From positions 1 through 47,182 of the forward strand of contig JAGRIE010000031.1 of NCBI GenBank assembly GCA_020443425.1: 47,182 bases of DNA. The letters are read 5' to 3'. Below, piece by piece: positions 35,049 through 44,303 of this stretch. Source of the stretch: Halioglobus sp. (lineage in GTDB: Bacteria > Pseudomonadota > Gammaproteobacteria > Pseudomonadales > Halieaceae). Position numbers and translations under genes: made by a program. Every line of letters starts with the position of its first letter. The first letter of the stretch is position 1. The notes beneath the pieces are model-generated. The model was not told the origin of the DNA and ran no database searches. It saw only the letters and a program-made list of their open reading frames with translations.

Positions 35049-36251
35049 CTAGTACCCGAACACCGGCAATGTCAGGTAACCCTGGATCACCAGTGCGTTA
35101 AGAAAATCTATAAAGAAAGCCCCCATCAGCGGCACCACCAGAAAGGCTTCGGGGGACGGCCCATAACGTCGGGTGAGTGCTTCCATATTGGCCACGGCGG
35201 TTGGCGTCGCGCCCATGCCGAAGCCGCAATGGCCACCTGCAATTATGGCCGCATCGTAATTTCCCCCCATAAAGCGAAAGGTAACAAACGTCGCAAAAAG
35301 TACCATGCCGGTAGTCTGGATCAGCAGGATGACTAGCAGCGGACCCGCCAGGCTGAGTAGCTCCCAAAGTCGCAACGACATTAGCGCCATGGCAAGAAAT
35401 ATAGAAAGCGATATCGAGCCCAGCATATCGACGGTGGGGCTATGTACCGCAACTTTTGGCACCACGTGCTCCAGGTTTCGCAGGATCACACCGATCATGA
35501 GGCACCAGATGAAGCCCGGCAGGGTGAAGGCCGCGCCACTTAGAGCGCTGGCGAGCCACCGTCCGCCGACAAGGCAAATCAGGATTGCAAACAGCGCCCA
35601 CAACAGAGTGCCACTGTCGATGGGTCCGCACTGGTCTTCGTCATTGCTGCCAGGAGGGTCATCGTGAGTGGAAGCCGCCTCCAGGCCATTGATGCGGATC
35701 AACCGCCCGGCCACCGGCCCGCCTATCAGGCCGCCGAGGATCAGTCCGAAGGTCGCACACGCCATCGCTAGTTCCATGACGCCGGCGATGTTTTGCACAT
35801 CGGCAAAACGCTCTGCATACGCAGCCCCCGTGCCGTGACCACCGGACAGGGTAATAGAGCCCCCGAGCAGTCCGACCAGTGGATGTAGATCCATACCGAT
35901 GGCTGCTATCAGCCCCAGGCCGGCCTGCACAATCAAGAAAGCGAGACAAATAGCGGCAAACAACAGCAGTCGTGGTCCGCCGCGCGCCAGCAAGCGAAAA
36001 TCCGCGCCCAGACCGATGGTGGTAAAGAATGCCAGCATCATCGGTTCCTTCATGGCCATATCAAAACTGAACCGGAAGTCGAAGCCGAGAAACGCCACTG
36101 TGGTGAGCACCGCAACTATAAGGCCACCTACCACTGGGACGGGTATATTATTATTCTTGAGGAAACCTACGCGGGTTTGTAGAGCTGCGCCGACAAACAG
36201 GACAGCGATTGCCGCTGCCAGTGTCTCCATGGCATCCAGGCCAGCCGCCAA
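35049..36251 (-). CDS. gltS: Sodium/glutamate symporter
   Basis: GltS imports glutamate with sodium. The 400-residue protein has the two inverted repeats of about five helices each, with the hallmark loops LSGGHGTGAAYAERF and AGGHCGFGMGATPTAVANM. TTG at 36251 is preferred as start because GGAGGA sits six bases upstream; ATG at 36230 lacks such a site. A hydrophilic loop around residues 185-215 is between the two halves. The gene leads the TAXI lipoprotein gene with a two-base gap, so the two are cotranscribed. Confidence 0.9.
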   Translation of the reverse strand: MAAGLDAMETLAAAIAVLFVGAALQTRVGFLKNNNIPVPVVGGLIVAVLTTVAFLGFDFRFSFDMAMKEPMMLAFFTTIGLGADFRLLARGGPRLLLFAAICLAFLIVQAGLGLIAAIGMDLHPLVGLLGGSITLSGGHGTGAAYAERFADVQNIAGVMELAMACATFGLILGGLIGGPVAGRLIRINGLEAASTHDDPPGSNDEDQCGPIDSGTLLWALFAILICLVGGRWLASALSGAAFTLPGFIWCLMIGVILRNLEHVVPKVAVHSPTVDMLGSISLSIFLAMALMSLRLWELLSLAGPLLVILLIQTTGMVLFATFVTFRFMGGNYDAAIIAGGHCGFGMGATPTAVANMEALTRRYGPSPEAFLVVPLMGAFFIDFLNALVIQGYLTLPVFGY

Positions 36252-36348
36252 AGGGCATCCTCCATTAAAGGTTCACATCGCGGCAGCATAAAACAGCTGG
36301 AGCAGCCGCGCTACCCCTGCGGTTGGCAAGAGGTGGTGGCATTTCACC

Positions 36349-36438
36349 TGTCCCTGGCCGACTGCAATTTCAAGCCGACACTGGCAACTGAAAAATGCGA
36401 GGCAATGCTTCTTCCATCGGTAGTCATTGAGATCAACT
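36349..36438 (-). mobile_element. Solo end of the IS found intact at 45,493-46,678
   Basis: The sequence begins with TGTCCCTGGC and matches the left end and transposase 3' end of the intact IS. On the minus strand it reads VDLNDYRWKKHCLAFF against VDINNYRWERHCRGLF in the complete copy, with a frame slip of one base afterwards. It is a decayed remnant in front of gltS. Confidence 0.75.
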
Positions 36439-36493
36439 GTACAGTAAGTGTGCGTGGAAGATTTGTCCCCAATCCCCGTAGCTGTTCGTTGAG

Positions 36494-37177
36494 ATGAAAT
36501 TGAACAATCCTGAAGAGTCTGCATTGTCATTGCCTCTTGTTAACCGACAGGCCTTGTTGGTCTATGTTTTCACCGCGATTGGCTTTGTCGCATCTATTTC
36601 ATTTACACCTTACCCAGGGTCGATGATATTGAAGGCTGTGCCAATAATCACACTGATGTTTATAGTGTGGGTAACCCTTGGCGGGACGCTACGGGCTGCG
36701 ATGTTAGGTGCTTTGTTATTCTCTGCAGTTGGGGATGTCTGCTTGGAGCTGGGCGTGTTTCTCGCCGGGGTGAGCGCATTCCTGGTGGCTCAACTGACCT
36801 ATGCGTGGGTTTTTATTCCACGGCGTAGTTTCAATACACGATCATTGATTCAAGCCGCAGTGCTAGTGTCGACGCTGATCCTGATCAGCGGCTATGTCCT
36901 GGCCCATACGGGAGACATGAAAATCCCTGTGGCGATTGATATGGCAGCCATCACCTTGATGGGACTGGGCGCCGCGCTGCATGCGAGGCCTTCTGCGATG
37001 ATTTTTGTTGGCGCGGTCTTGTTTATCACATCGGACAGCCTCATTGGTATCAATCGGTTCGTGCATCCCGTAGAGAACGCTCGTGAGTGGATTATGGTGA
37101 CGTACTATCTAGCCCAATTCCTGCTGGTGTACGGTGTTATCTTCCATCAAGGAGCACAGAAGACCAAAAGGAGCTAA
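36494..37177 (+). CDS. YhhN/TMEM86 family membrane protein (lysoplasmalogenase-like)
   Basis: The 227-residue protein has about eight membrane helices and the YhhN motifs LFSAVGDVCLELG and LFITSDSLIGINRF. The vertebrate relative TMEM86B hydrolyses lysoplasmalogen; the substrate of bacterial YhhN is less certain. The two aspartates, in VGD and TSD, are the candidate catalytic residues. It is followed about 110 bp later on the same strand by a DUF3817 membrane gene. Confidence 0.83.
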   Translation: MKLNNPEESALSLPLVNRQALLVYVFTAIGFVASISFTPYPGSMILKAVPIITLMFIVWVTLGGTLRAAMLGALLFSAVGDVCLELGVFLAGVSAFLVAQLTYAWVFIPRRSFNTRSLIQAAVLVSTLILISGYVLAHTGDMKIPVAIDMAAITLMGLGAALHARPSAMIFVGAVLFITSDSLIGINRFVHPVENAREWIMVTYYLAQFLLVYGVIFHQGAQKTKRS

Positions 37178-37286
37178 GAAATTTGGTACTGTTCCCGCAA
37201 TCTTGGGAGCTGGCTAACTGGCCCGCATAATTAGTCGATCTAAACCAAATTTCATACGCAAAAATGTACAGAACTGAAGGTAAACA

Positions 37287-37568
37287 ATGTTAGGTTTTTT
37301 TAGAGTAGCAAGTTTATTAGAGGGTATTTCCTTCCTTCTTATACTGAGTGTATCACTGGGTTTTATCTCAAGAAAACTCGTGTATCCCATCGGCATGGCA
37401 CATGGTGTCCTGTTTCTCCTGTACCTGGTGTTGTCGCTGCTATCATCGCACCGGCAAGGCTGGTCGATAGTCGTCTGGCTGCTGATTGCCCTGGCCTCAA
37501 TTACGCCATTTGCATTTATTGCTGTTGAGCTGTTCATAGAAAAAGAGCTGAAAAAGCGCGCTTCATAG
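37287..37568 (+). CDS. DUF3817 integral membrane protein
   Basis: This 93-residue protein has three membrane helices and the DUF3817 pattern FRVASLLEGISFLLIL, then YPIGMAHGVLFLLYL and ASITPFAFIAVE. The family is widespread and uncharacterised. AAGG lies seven bases before the ATG. It probably follows the YhhN gene in the same transcript. Confidence 0.83.
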   Translation: MLGFFRVASLLEGISFLLILSVSLGFISRKLVYPIGMAHGVLFLLYLVLSLLSSHRQGWSIVVWLLIALASITPFAFIAVELFIEKELKKRAS

Positions 37569-37759
37569 CTCACCGTCGTATGGCGTGGTCAGCATGCCTG
37601 CCTGCCAGCCACCGACGAAGTGAGTGGGTTCAGCGCTTGGAGCCTGGCGGATGCTTAAGCCGCACCGCCAGATGTTGCTGTTGTCTGGATGAGTTAAGTT
37701 GCCGGAAACTGCCAGTACCTTGAGATTGCCTGTAAGTGGAGTTTTAGTTCCGCAAAAGA

Positions 37760-38695
37760 CTAGTCAAGTTTCCGCACGAATTCCCCAATATGTCGATATA
37801 CTTTAGCGCAAGCATCCGGCACCAGCGATTCCAGGTTCAGGAAGGTGTGAATCATGTCCTCGAGATGAAGGGTTTCCAGTGGGACATTTACCTCTCGCAG
37901 TTTTTTCCCGTAGGCAATACCCTCATCACGCAGCGGACAAAACTCTGCTGTAATCATCAGAGTTGACGGCAGGTTTTTAGTAAACTCTCCGTGCAGCGGC
38001 GAACAACTCAATCGATTTTCGGCGCCCTGAAAATTATTGTCGAAGTACCAGTCGATTTTTTCCTTCTCCAATAGATAGCCAGATCCGTTTTCCACGACAG
38101 AAGGCATTGACAGGGTGTAGTCGAGGCTGGGGTAAATGAGCACCTGTGCGGTAATATTGTGTTGTTCGTGCTGCAGGAGCCTGGTAACGGCTGCTGTGAT
38201 GGCGCCGCCCCCGGAATCACCCATCAGAATCCAGCGATTCTGGTGCGCGACAGATTTTCTATCCAGCGCAGGTCCCAGACCGCGCACTACTGCCAGCAGG
38301 TCTTCAACCCCGGCTGGATGTGGGTTTTCCGGTGAGCGCCGATAATCCACAGAAACCAGATTACGCGCGCAGGCATCCGCTATGCGGCGACAAATGGGGT
38401 CGTAAACGGAGACGCTACCCGACATCTGGCCTCCGCCGTGGCAGAAAATGATCGTGGTATCCGTTGCGGCATTTTCAGGCAAGTAGATCCGCACCGGCAC
38501 ATTGTATTTATTGCCGGAAACCAGTGTCTCGCTAGCAGGCATCTCCGGGCCCGGCTCGACATACGTGCGCGTGAGATTGGCGAGACCTTCGCGCGCGCTG
38601 ATAGGGGTAGCTTCAACTCCCTGTGCTTTGTGTAGAGCTACCTGTTCATTGACAGTTTCCAGCCATTCACTCAACTTTATGTTCAACTGGCGCAT
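37760..38695 (-). CDS. Alpha/beta hydrolase, HSL (hormone-sensitive lipase) family
   Basis: The 311-residue enzyme has the HGGG oxyanion motif (H86) and the nucleophile elbow GDSGGG with S161. A CPLRDEG aspartate and DMIHTF histidine complete the triad. These features define the HSL/alpha-beta hydrolase 3 family, which cleaves carboxylic esters. I set the start at 38695, because GAGAGGTGG lies just upstream; the frame continues upstream without a ribosome site. No partner gene is near. Confidence 0.88.
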   Translation of the reverse strand: MRQLNIKLSEWLETVNEQVALHKAQGVEATPISAREGLANLTRTYVEPGPEMPASETLVSGNKYNVPVRIYLPENAATDTTIIFCHGGGQMSGSVSVYDPICRRIADACARNLVSVDYRRSPENPHPAGVEDLLAVVRGLGPALDRKSVAHQNRWILMGDSGGGAITAAVTRLLQHEQHNITAQVLIYPSLDYTLSMPSVVENGSGYLLEKEKIDWYFDNNFQGAENRLSCSPLHGEFTKNLPSTLMITAEFCPLRDEGIAYGKKLREVNVPLETLHLEDMIHTFLNLESLVPDACAKVYRHIGEFVRKLD

Positions 38696-38864
38696 TGTCC
38701 ACCTCTCTTCTACATCGACTACTCTGGAGAAGGGGCTGTAGAAACAATCGCTTGCAGGCACAGCCGCCCCTGAGATATAGCTTACCGTAAATACTGGGGA
38801 GATGGCTCATTACACTAGTAACAGGAGGCAAAATAACTGAGTTATCTTCGCCCACCCGCGATCA

Positions 38865-39250
38865 ACCTGCCCATACAGGATTGGTTCGACCAGTTAAACT
38901 CGCTGGTTTTCTACGACTGAGCCATTGCTCACTGGCATCCCCGGGAAAGCCCGCTGTCACTTTCTCAACCTTCGAAACATCCACAGCCATCCGCACGAAT
39001 GAATGCAGTTCGCTTGGTAGGGTCCATTGAAGTCGTAAATGCACCGCTGCAAGGTTTCACCTGACCCTGTCAGCGTATGTGTGCCACCGCCCAACCACCG
39101 AGCCGCGTCCTTGCCGGGGACACAAGGGGGAGAAAACGTAGCAGTGTGGACATCTCCCCAGCGCCAGACGGCCATATCCGTACCGTTATCATGGCTCAAC
39201 TGTAACGACCCAGTGAATAACTGCACACACCGCTGTATCGAATCTCTTTA
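38865..39250 (-). pseudogene. Decayed C-terminal fragment of a penicillin-acylase-type (S45) amidase
   Basis: On the minus strand the sequence reads MAVWRWGDVHTATF, then GSGETLQRCIYDFNGPYQA, which resembles the beta-chain of penicillin acylase family enzymes. After a frame change it continues as SFVRMAVDVSKVEKVTAGFP and GDASE, the expected following region of those enzymes. Stops and the frameshift show it is not functional, and the rest of the enzyme is missing. Confidence 0.6.
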
Positions 39251-39397
39251 ATCTGGGAAGGCACCTAATCGGAGCTGAACACTACTGGAATCTCAGGATC
39301 AGTGCGTTCAGTGAATGAAGTAGGGCAGTTGCCTGAGTCCAGCACGAAAAATATTCTCGGTCTGGATGAGTTAACTTGTCGATACCCGATCAACTGC

Positions 39398-41825
39398 TCA
39401 GTAGGTGTAAGCCACCTCTATGCCGTAGCTGCGTGGTGTATTGATTTGCACGTAAGGCGTACCGAAGTAAGAACGGCTGGTGTTGTTTATATCAGTAATA
39501 TATTGCTCATCGGTCAGGTTTTTGCCCCACAGGGCAACTTCCCAGTCGCCCTCATCACGGCTCCATGCGATGCGTCCATTCAACAGCTTTTCATCGTCGA
39601 AGTAGCCTGGCAAGTTCGCGTACTCGGGGAAATAATTCGAGTCGCTCTCGTAGCGGGTATTCTCCCGGTAGATGTAATCAACATGTACGTGCAGTAATCC
39701 CCAAGGTATTTCCGGCATCCAGTCAGCGGTGAGGGTAACGTTATTAGCGGTATCTCCGTCAGATTTGTCGTGGGTCAGTACACCTGCTGAGTTGTAGAAG
39801 GGGTTCCACTCGGCCTTTTGCTTACGGTAGGTGGTGACTAACCCTAACTCCACGGTCTCGGTTGGTAGCCAGTTCAGGGTGAGCTCGATACCGTCGAATG
39901 TCTGGTCCCCGTTGATGACTTTGGGGATAGCGGCGCTCTGGCCCGGAGGTTTGGACTCCACCGAGCGCTGCTTATTATCTACATTGAGCTGGAATAGCGA
40001 TATTTGGGTGCGCAGGCGCCCAGGAATCAAGTCCCCTTTGAGACCCAATTCATACATGTCCGACTCTTCCGGTTCGATCGGGGTAAAAGCTGTATCAATT
40101 TCCAGAGAATCGAAGCCCCCCGATTTGTAACCGGTGGAATAGGAGAGATAGGTCATCAACTGGTCTGAGATCTGATACTGGGCCACCATCCGTCCGGTCG
40201 TCTTGCTCCAGCTTTCGTCGGCTTGCAGCGGGGTAGTGGCGGCGGACTGCAGGTCAGACGGCAGGATAAAAACCTGGTTGGGTACGCCTGGGCGTAGTTC
40301 GCTGAAGCTGGTGGGCGGTATCAGCCAACTGAACTCCTTCTTATCCGAGCTGTAACGCAATCCCGCGATAATATTGATGCGCTCGGTCACGCTGTAGTCA
40401 GCATCGAAGTACACACCCCAGTTGGTGAAGTCTCCCTTGTTAATGATGCTCTCCTGCCACTGGTCACCCATGTAGGAGGGACCGAAGATCATCGGCTCGC
40501 CCAGTAAGCTGGATAGTTCATTGTAATACTCGTCGCCGGATTCAGTGATTTCCTCGGGGGAGACATTGATACCGATACGGCTTAATGCCCGGGAGTACTC
40601 CTCGGGGTTCCAATAGTGATCCATCGGCGGTTCGAGACCGAGTATGTCGTTCATCTCCTCGGTCACCTCACGGCTAATGGAGTCCGCAAGAAGTGTCACA
40701 GTTGTTGTCTGCTTGATGTTTTCCTTGCTGTAGTTCCCGCCGAAGACAATGTCGAACTTATCGTTCGCATAGTTGAATTGAAGCTCACTGTAGAAGATGT
40801 CCGAGTCTTCTTGATTATCGGAATCCAGATAACGGGTGTTATCCGCAGTGCCATCTTCGTCCTGACGATTCGTGGTATTGAAGTCTCGGTAGTTCAGTAT
40901 CAGTTTGCCGGCCAGATCGGTATTAAAGTCGTGCCACACCTTGGCAGTGTAGGCGTTCATGTCACGTGACTCTTCTCCGTCGATAACATCGTTTGCAACT
41001 TTCCCCGTCAAAGGGGTCAGTGCTGTAGGCCCACTCGCTGTAGCCTATTGACATCGAGGGTGCGTTCTTCAGCTTATCCCAGTCATAGGAAAGCTGCGCG
41101 CGTGTGGAATCTGTAATCTCCCACAATCCGGCGATGCGCGCTGTGTTGTGGTCTTGCTTTCCCCCGTCGTACTTCGCGCTACCTTCTTGATCGACGAAGC
41201 CATCCACCTGGTTGGTCAGGGCGTTGAACCGTAAAAAGAACGTGTCCGTCACTGGTGTATTGGCCATGCCCTCTACTCGCACTCTGCCATCATTGCCCAG
41301 CCGCATTCTGCCAAAGGCCTCTAACGTGTCCGAGGGAGAGTTGGGGATTATATTGATGACGCCCGCCGCCGCGTTGCGCCCAAACAAGGTGCCCTGGGGG
41401 CCCTTGAGTATTTCAATCTGCGCCATGTCGGAAAAAGCGATAGTGGTTGCGGCTCTGGGCAAGTAGGCCTCGTCATAAAAAGTCGCTACTGACGGGTCCG
41501 ATCCGCTGGAAATGGCGGGGCTGGACACACCCCGGATCTCCAGCCTCTGCTGGGTAAAAGTCTCCCCGACCGCGTCGAAGCCGGGAATGTAACCATCAAT
41601 GTTCTGCAGCGTCAGCGCACCGGTCTCGGTAATGTCTTCCGCGTTGAATACGTTCACCGTCAACGGCACTACCATGGCTGACTGTTCCCTGCGCTGGGCG
41701 ACAACCACGACTTCTTCGAGGGCCAGCGTGCCTTCTTCCTGGGCTTGCAGCTGAGGGGAGGTCAGTGCGATAGAAGCTGCCAGCCACGCTGACATTCGTG
41801 ATGTAAAAGACAGATAAGAGGGCAT
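39398..41825 (-). pseudogene. TonB-dependent receptor gene broken by a one-base frameshift
   Basis: The 5' part (41825 to about 41012) encodes a signal peptide and plug domain with ILKGPQGTLFGRNAAAG and VINIIPNSPS. The 3' part (to 39398) encodes most of the beta-barrel up to the terminal aromatic VAYTY. The two frames meet at the TTT in CCCCTTTGACGGGG (41010-41012). Dropping one T joins YSTDPLTGKVAND in one frame, giving a normal receptor of about 790 residues. Uncorrected, translation of the first part ends at 40962. It may be a true mutation, a sequencing error or phase variation. The ligand is unknown. Confidence 0.82.
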
Positions 41826-41957
41826 GGCATTCACTTCTTGTTTATTAGTATTTCCCGGACAGGCGAATTCTGGATTGCATGCCAATGGATACGGGTTGCA
41901 GAGATTACTCGAAATGGTAATGACAAGTAAACTCCCCGAAATTGTTAGAATCAGTGG

Positions 41958-42508
41958 ATAAATAATTACAAACGACACCGATTCCCGCCCGATATCAATT
42001 CCTATGCTGTCTGGCTCTACTTCAGATTCAAGCTGAGTCATCCAGATATTGAAGATCTACTCTCTGAGCGAGGCATCATCGTCACCCGGGAATCTATCCG
42101 CCTCTGGTGCCCAAAGAACTCGCTGCGCTCGCTGGGCAGGCTCTGCATCAGATTCGGTGCTCTTTACGTCAGAAGATTGAAACGAAAGCATCGCGGGTAC
42201 GGCGATACATGCTACATCGATGAGGTCTTCGCCGGTGTGCCGGACCATTCAGATCAATGGGAATCATCACTATCCGTGGAGAGCCGTGGATCAGGAGAGC
42301 CTGCCCCACGAAGTGCTTTGGGTATGGAGATGTAGTTGATGTATACCTACAGGCCAGGCGAGATGGAGCTGCTTCAAAACGCTTCTTCAGACGCCTATTG
42401 CGATCAAATGGCGAACAGCCTGGGAAGGTCGTGACAGACAAGCTGAGTAGCTATGGAGTCGCTCATCGCGACCTGATTCCTGAGCCACTACACACCGAGA
42501 TGAGTTAA
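41958..42508 (+). pseudogene. IS6-family transposase gene, degraded copy
   Basis: The first part reads RFPPDINSYAVWLYFRFKLS and SHPDIEDLLSERGIIVTRES, typical of IS6-family (IS26-like) transposases. An in-frame 12-codon insert (SLRSLGRLCIR) separates WCPK from FGALYVRRLKRKH. Then a frameshift near 42235-42260 moves into WRAVDQ-type and finally VVDVYLQARRDGAASKRFF. The gene stops at 42508, missing the end. Both IS ends are not identifiable. Confidence 0.78.
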
Positions 42509-42515
42509 TCTGCGA

Positions 42516-42612
42516 ATAAATACTTACAAACGTCTCCGATTCCCCGCGCTATCGTGTCCTGCGCCATTTGGCTCTACTTCCGTTTCAATATGAGCCACCG
42601 GGATACTGAAGA
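42516..42612 (+). mobile_element. Second partial IS6-family 5' end
   Basis: ATAAATACTTACAAACGTCT and the following bases repeat the beginning of the preceding element (41958 onward). They read CAIWLYFRFNMSHRDTED, the same N-terminal transposase segment. The copy ends where IS3-type sequence begins. The two copies lie head to tail. Confidence 0.7.
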
Positions 42613-42778
42613 TCCCAAGGTCCTTCTCGGCCTGTCTGAACCACTGCCGTAGAGTCTCGGGCGTACAGCCCAGCTTGACCGCGATGGCGGTCATCGCTGC
42701 CCACTCCAAGTCGTACTCAGATTTGTGATCCAGCAGCATGCGGACCGCCCTTTCCCGGAATTCCGGTGAAAAGGGGGC
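42611..42778 (-). pseudogene. IS3-family OrfA transposase fragment
   Basis: On the minus strand it reads FSPEFRERAVRMLLDHKSEY, then LEWAAMTAIAVKLGCTPETL and RQWFRQAEKD, the helix-turn-helix domain of IS3-family OrfA proteins. It lacks an OrfB and ends at the IS6-type junction, so it is a remnant. Confidence 0.8.
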
Positions 42779-42782
42779 GGAG

Positions 42783-43142
42783 GCAGATAATCGGAATGGA
42801 GGTCTAAGGTCGAGGGGCAGGTTTCACTCGCTTAGAGGAGTAAACGTGGCAGTACCTGCTCAATGCCTTTGTGCTATCGTTCGACAGGGGGGGCTTTCGG
42901 TTCGTTACTGTGGTTTGGCGATTACAGTTTTAACAAACTCGCGCCACCCCCCCTTGGAAAATGTGCGAAACATAATTTACGCTATCCCGATCGGAAGATT
43001 GACAGCTGAGAAAGACAGTTCGTTCTATGCTCCACGCTTATTGGGCAAAGAAAACAATCAGCGCTTCTTTGCGCTAAGCTCAAAACACCGGATCTGTGTT
43101 GATGCTATTCTTGAACCGTTCGTTTCGATAAGGAGAGTCGCC
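42783..43142 (+). other. 360-bp stretch between IS debris and the FkbM-like gene
   Basis: The frame of the methyltransferase is open through this stretch, but no domain or ribosome site supports it. It contains G-run and C-run stretches (near 42889-42895 and 42944-42952). It probably carries the promoter of the next gene. Confidence 0.35.
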
Positions 43143-44171
43143 TTGACGTATTTCAAAATCAAATGGCTAGAGATCTCAAAGAAGCTTGGAATCGACGTCC
43201 TGTTACAGAGGCTGAACGCCGTCCGGCATCATCAGGACAAACTTATGAAGCGCATCGACGGCATGGATCAGGAGATACAGGGTTTACGTCGCGATATCAA
43301 ACTACTTTCTATCTCCCAGAATGGACCCGATAAAGGCACACAACAACTATTGACGTTGCAGTATCAAGCACTGGCGAAGACGAACAAGACGCTACCTTTT
43401 TCAGCCGTAGAGTTTCGCAACTTCTCACAGTTTGGCGAAGACGGTATTTTGCATTACATCTTTTCTCTTGTTGGTGTGACCAATAGTCGCGTTGTGGAGA
43501 TGTGCGCAGGCAATGGCATAGAATCCAATTCAGCAAACCTCATAGTTAACCACGGGTGGAATGCTTTGCTGGTGGATGGCGATGAAAGTAACGTGAAACA
43601 TGGCAGAGCGTTCTTTCGAGCAAACAATAGTACACAGTTTGATCCTCCCCAGTTTTTACAGCGCTGGATTAACCGCAGTAATGTGAACACTATTATTCAA
43701 GACGCCGGGTTTAGCGGTGAGATTGATCTACTGAGCCTTGATATGGATGGAGTCGACTACTGGATATGGGATGCTATCTCCGTGATTTCACCCCGAGTAG
43801 TTCTAATAGAAATCAACCTGCAAATGGGTGACAAGCCGGTGACGGTTCCCTATAGCGATGATTTCACGTCGAGGTGGCTGCCTCTTGAAGATCACATCGA
43901 TGATGACCCAACGGATGGTACGCGGATACTAAGAAACTGGACAATGTACGGCGGTGCCTCCCTAGCGGCATTCAACAAACTGGCAAAGAGTAAAGGCTAC
44001 CGTTTGATCGGTCGCAACAGTTTGGGGTTCAATGCTTTCTTCATGCGTGATGACGTGGGTGGCGAGCTTTTCCCAGAAATATCTGAGAGGGATCATGAAA
44101 ACCCCAATATCCACATCAACATAGCGAGAGGGCTCAAAGTGCTTTCACAACAGGAACTTGTCAATGTTTGA
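43143..44171 (+). CDS. FkbM-like methyltransferase-related protein
   Basis: This 342-residue protein has a short coiled-coil N-terminus (about residues 10-60). A Rossmann-like domain with FRNFSQFGEDGILHYIF, VVEMCAGNGIESNSANLI and NALLVDGDESNVKHG follows, the pattern of FkbM-like SAM-dependent methyltransferases from polysaccharide clusters. Later LSLDMDGVDYWIWDAI is consistent. TTG at 43143 is chosen because AAGGAG sits seven bases upstream; the open frame before it has no other support. It lies among IS fragments and is less GC-rich than the core genes, suggesting acquisition. Confidence 0.72.
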   Translation: MTYFKIKWLEISKKLGIDVLLQRLNAVRHHQDKLMKRIDGMDQEIQGLRRDIKLLSISQNGPDKGTQQLLTLQYQALAKTNKTLPFSAVEFRNFSQFGEDGILHYIFSLVGVTNSRVVEMCAGNGIESNSANLIVNHGWNALLVDGDESNVKHGRAFFRANNSTQFDPPQFLQRWINRSNVNTIIQDAGFSGEIDLLSLDMDGVDYWIWDAISVISPRVVLIEINLQMGDKPVTVPYSDDFTSRWLPLEDHIDDDPTDGTRILRNWTMYGGASLAAFNKLAKSKGYRLIGRNSLGFNAFFMRDDVGGELFPEISERDHENPNIHINIARGLKVLSQQELVNV

Positions 44172-44303
44172 GCATTCTGGACAGAAAAATCGACCTATAG
44201 CCTCGCCATTTGTGTGATAACGATAAAAAATCGAATACTTACCGGTAGAAGAGTTTAACTCGGTCTGCTATACAATTGGGTTTGTGACTTTAAAGACTTT
44301 GAT

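Noticed and set aside
41003-41016. Programmed frameshift signal like that of prfB at the TonB receptor break
   Set aside because: The zero frame reads CCC TTT GAC and has no stop after the slippery bases, unlike CTT TGA C, so a simple indel is more likely.
42738-43142. Long N-terminal extension of the FkbM-like protein
   Set aside because: It would overlap the IS3 fragment, has no domain, and a good ribosome site precedes the TTG at 43143.
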